Below the pieces are notes generated by a model. That model worked only from the letters and a program-made list of their open reading frames with translations, had not been told where the DNA came from and made no database searches. The position numbers were made by a program, and so were the translations under genes. Positions 6,622 to 7,697 of a stretch of DNA of 7,697 nt are shown here, in pieces. Each line of letters opens with the position of its first letter. Positions within the stretch are counted from its first letter, which is position 1. The stretch comes from Deltaproteobacteria bacterium RIFOXYA12_FULL_61_11 (lineage in GTDB: Bacteria > Bdellovibrionota_F > JAHFAK01 > YA12-FULL-61-11): contig MGSU01000200.1 of the NCBI GenBank assembly GCA_001799195.1, positions 1 through 7,697 on the forward strand. The letters run 5' to 3'.

Positions 6622-7697
6622 TCACTCGTCCCGTTCCAGCACGATCGCACAGTGGAACTGCCCGGCAGGGCCCATGGTGCCGTGGGCCAAACCGCGGCGG
6701 GCATTTTTGATCTGGTGTTGACCGGCTTTGCCCGAGAGCTGCAGGGCGATCTCTGCGACCCGGACGAGGCCTCCGAGGATCAGCGGATTGCCGGCCAGGA
6801 GACCGCCCGAGAGATTGACCTTCTGGAGGTCCGGACCTCCGGAGGCCAGCCAGGCTCCGCCCTTGCCCGCTTCGAGGAGCCCGAGCCCTTCGCACCACTG
6901 GGGGAGCTGGTGGGCGTACTGGTCCGAGACTTCCACGAGGTCGAAGGCCCTGGCCGGATGCTTGATGCCGGCCCGGGTATAAGCCCTACTTGCCGCGGCC
7001 GTGAGAGCCGCGCTCTGGGCGAGGTTGCGCTCGCCGAGGTGGAAGCCGTCCATGCTGTTGCCCACCCCCGTGATCCAGACCGGGGTGTCGGTGATGGCCC
7101 GCGCCCGATCGGCCGAGGCCAGCACCAACCCGATCGCGCCGTCGGTGACCGGATAGGCGTGGAGCGCGCGCAGCGGATCGCAGAGGAACGGGGAGGCGAG
7201 GACCTCGTCGACGGTGACCGGATCCAGACCATGCTGGCAGGGGTTGGCCATGGCCAAGCGGCGTGCCCTCGCGACCAGCTCGGCGAGGTTCCGGTCCGTG
7301 ACGTAGCTCTTGGCCATATAGGCCTGGGCCTGCAACGCCGCGGCCGCAAGGAAGTCCAGGCCGACCGGCCGGGTGTAGAAGGGGTCGAAGGCCAGGTGCG
7401 TGACCTGGTTGCGGCTCTTGGCCTGGGATTCCTTGCAATGGCCGACCACCAAAACCAGGTCGGCGTGGCCCGAGAGGATGGTGCTGAGGCCGTAGTACAC
7501 GGCCTGGGCGCCGTCCTGGGCGACCTTCTCCTCGCAGCGGTAGTGGGCGCCGAGCACATCGGTCATGGCATTGTCCGAGATGGTCCGGGCATCGAAGACA
7601 TCGTCGGAGACGCTGATCACGGTGCCGATGCCCTCGTCCTCGGCGAAATCCAACCCGGTCTGGCCGAGCAGGTTTTCGACCACGGGCAGGACCATGC
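6622..7697 (-). CDS. Thiolase-superfamily protein (SCP-x/lipid-transfer type), 5' end missing, lacks catalytic Cys
   Basis: This is the first visible gene of the operon. Its start lies beyond the window, and about 357 residues can be read, numbered here from the Met codon at 7695, which is probably internal. The fold shows in the region equivalent to the thiolase nucleophile loop (residues 56-86), a late NLSGGLLAGNP motif (294-304) and the C-terminal glycine-rich strand (335-355). The canonical catalytic positions are replaced: the CASG nucleophile motif reads AQDG (59-62), the GHP histidine motif reads GNP (302-304), and the final Cys loop has no Cys in place. A Tyr sits in SDQYAH (257-262), where the family normally has an NEAF or HDCF motif. 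Ordinary thiolysis is therefore unlikely; a retro-aldolase such as Ltp2, or a structural subunit, fits better. The gene ends 35 bases before the paralogous thiolase-like gene. Superfamily assignment is secure from motifs; the reaction is unknown. Confidence 0.88.
   Translation of the reverse strand, partial: MVLPVVENLLGQTGLDFAEDEGIGTVISVSDDVFDARTISDNAMTDVLGAHYRCEEKVAQDGAQAVYYGLSTILSGHADLVLVVGHCKESQAKSRNQVTHLAFDPFYTRPVGLDFLAAAALQAQAYMAKSYVTDRNLAELVARARRLAMANPCQHGLDPVTVDEVLASPFLCDPLRALHAYPVTDGAIGLVLASADRARAITDTPVWITGVGNSMDGFHLGERNLAQSAALTAAASRAYTRAGIKHPARAFDLVEVSDQYAHQLPQWCEGLGLLEAGKGGAWLASGGPDLQKVNLSGGLLAGNPLILGGLVRVAEIALQLSGKAGQHQIKNARRGLAHGTMGPAGQFHCAIVLERDE

Noticed and set aside
6587-6898. 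N-terminal extension of the second thiolase-like protein by 104 codons
   Set aside because: It would overlap the end of the upstream gene, is Arg/Pro-rich, and the internal ATG at 6586 has a strong ribosome binding site and starts at the thiolase N-terminal strand.

Overview
The window carries five genes, all on the minus strand and closely spaced, so it reads as one polycistronic unit running from position 7697 down to 313. In transcription order they are: a thiolase-like protein cut off by the window edge; a second, complete thiolase-like protein; a very large acyl-CoA ligase fused to two SCP2 sterol-carrier domains and a DUF35 (zinc ribbon plus OB-fold) domain; a DUF35-MaoC hydratase fusion; and a polytopic membrane protein. 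Gaps are 35, 22, 27 and 9 bases. The four downstream genes have clear Shine-Dalgarno sites. Positions 1-312 hold no gene I can support, only a GT-rich low-complexity repeat.

The DNA is GC-rich (about 67-73% in lines I counted within the enzyme genes), with strong purine-rich ribosome binding sites. This fits a high-GC bacterium, most simply a proteobacterium or an uncultivated relative. Nothing in the window fixes the lineage. The membrane-protein gene is visibly less GC-rich (48-65% in sampled lines), so it may have a different history from the enzyme genes.

The four enzyme genes make a coherent CoA-thioester pathway. The ligase would activate a carboxylic acid to its CoA thioester. The SCP2 domains suggest a hydrophobic (sterol-like, isoprenoid or long acyl) ligand. 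The MaoC domain would add water across a 2-enoyl-CoA. The thiolase-like pair would act on a C-C bond or shape a complex. DUF35 proteins are known partners of thiolase-superfamily enzymes (BbsA-BbsB in anaerobic toluene degradation, ChsH2-Ltp2 in steroid side-chain cleavage, the archaeal acetoacetyl-CoA thiolase/HMG-CoA synthase complex). Here there are two thiolase-like proteins and two DUF35 domains, which suggests one multi-enzyme assembly. Both thiolase-like proteins lack the canonical catalytic Cys and His residues, so they are unlikely to be ordinary thiolases. No acyl-CoA dehydrogenase, regulator or promoter lies in the window; these would be upstream of 7697 or elsewhere.
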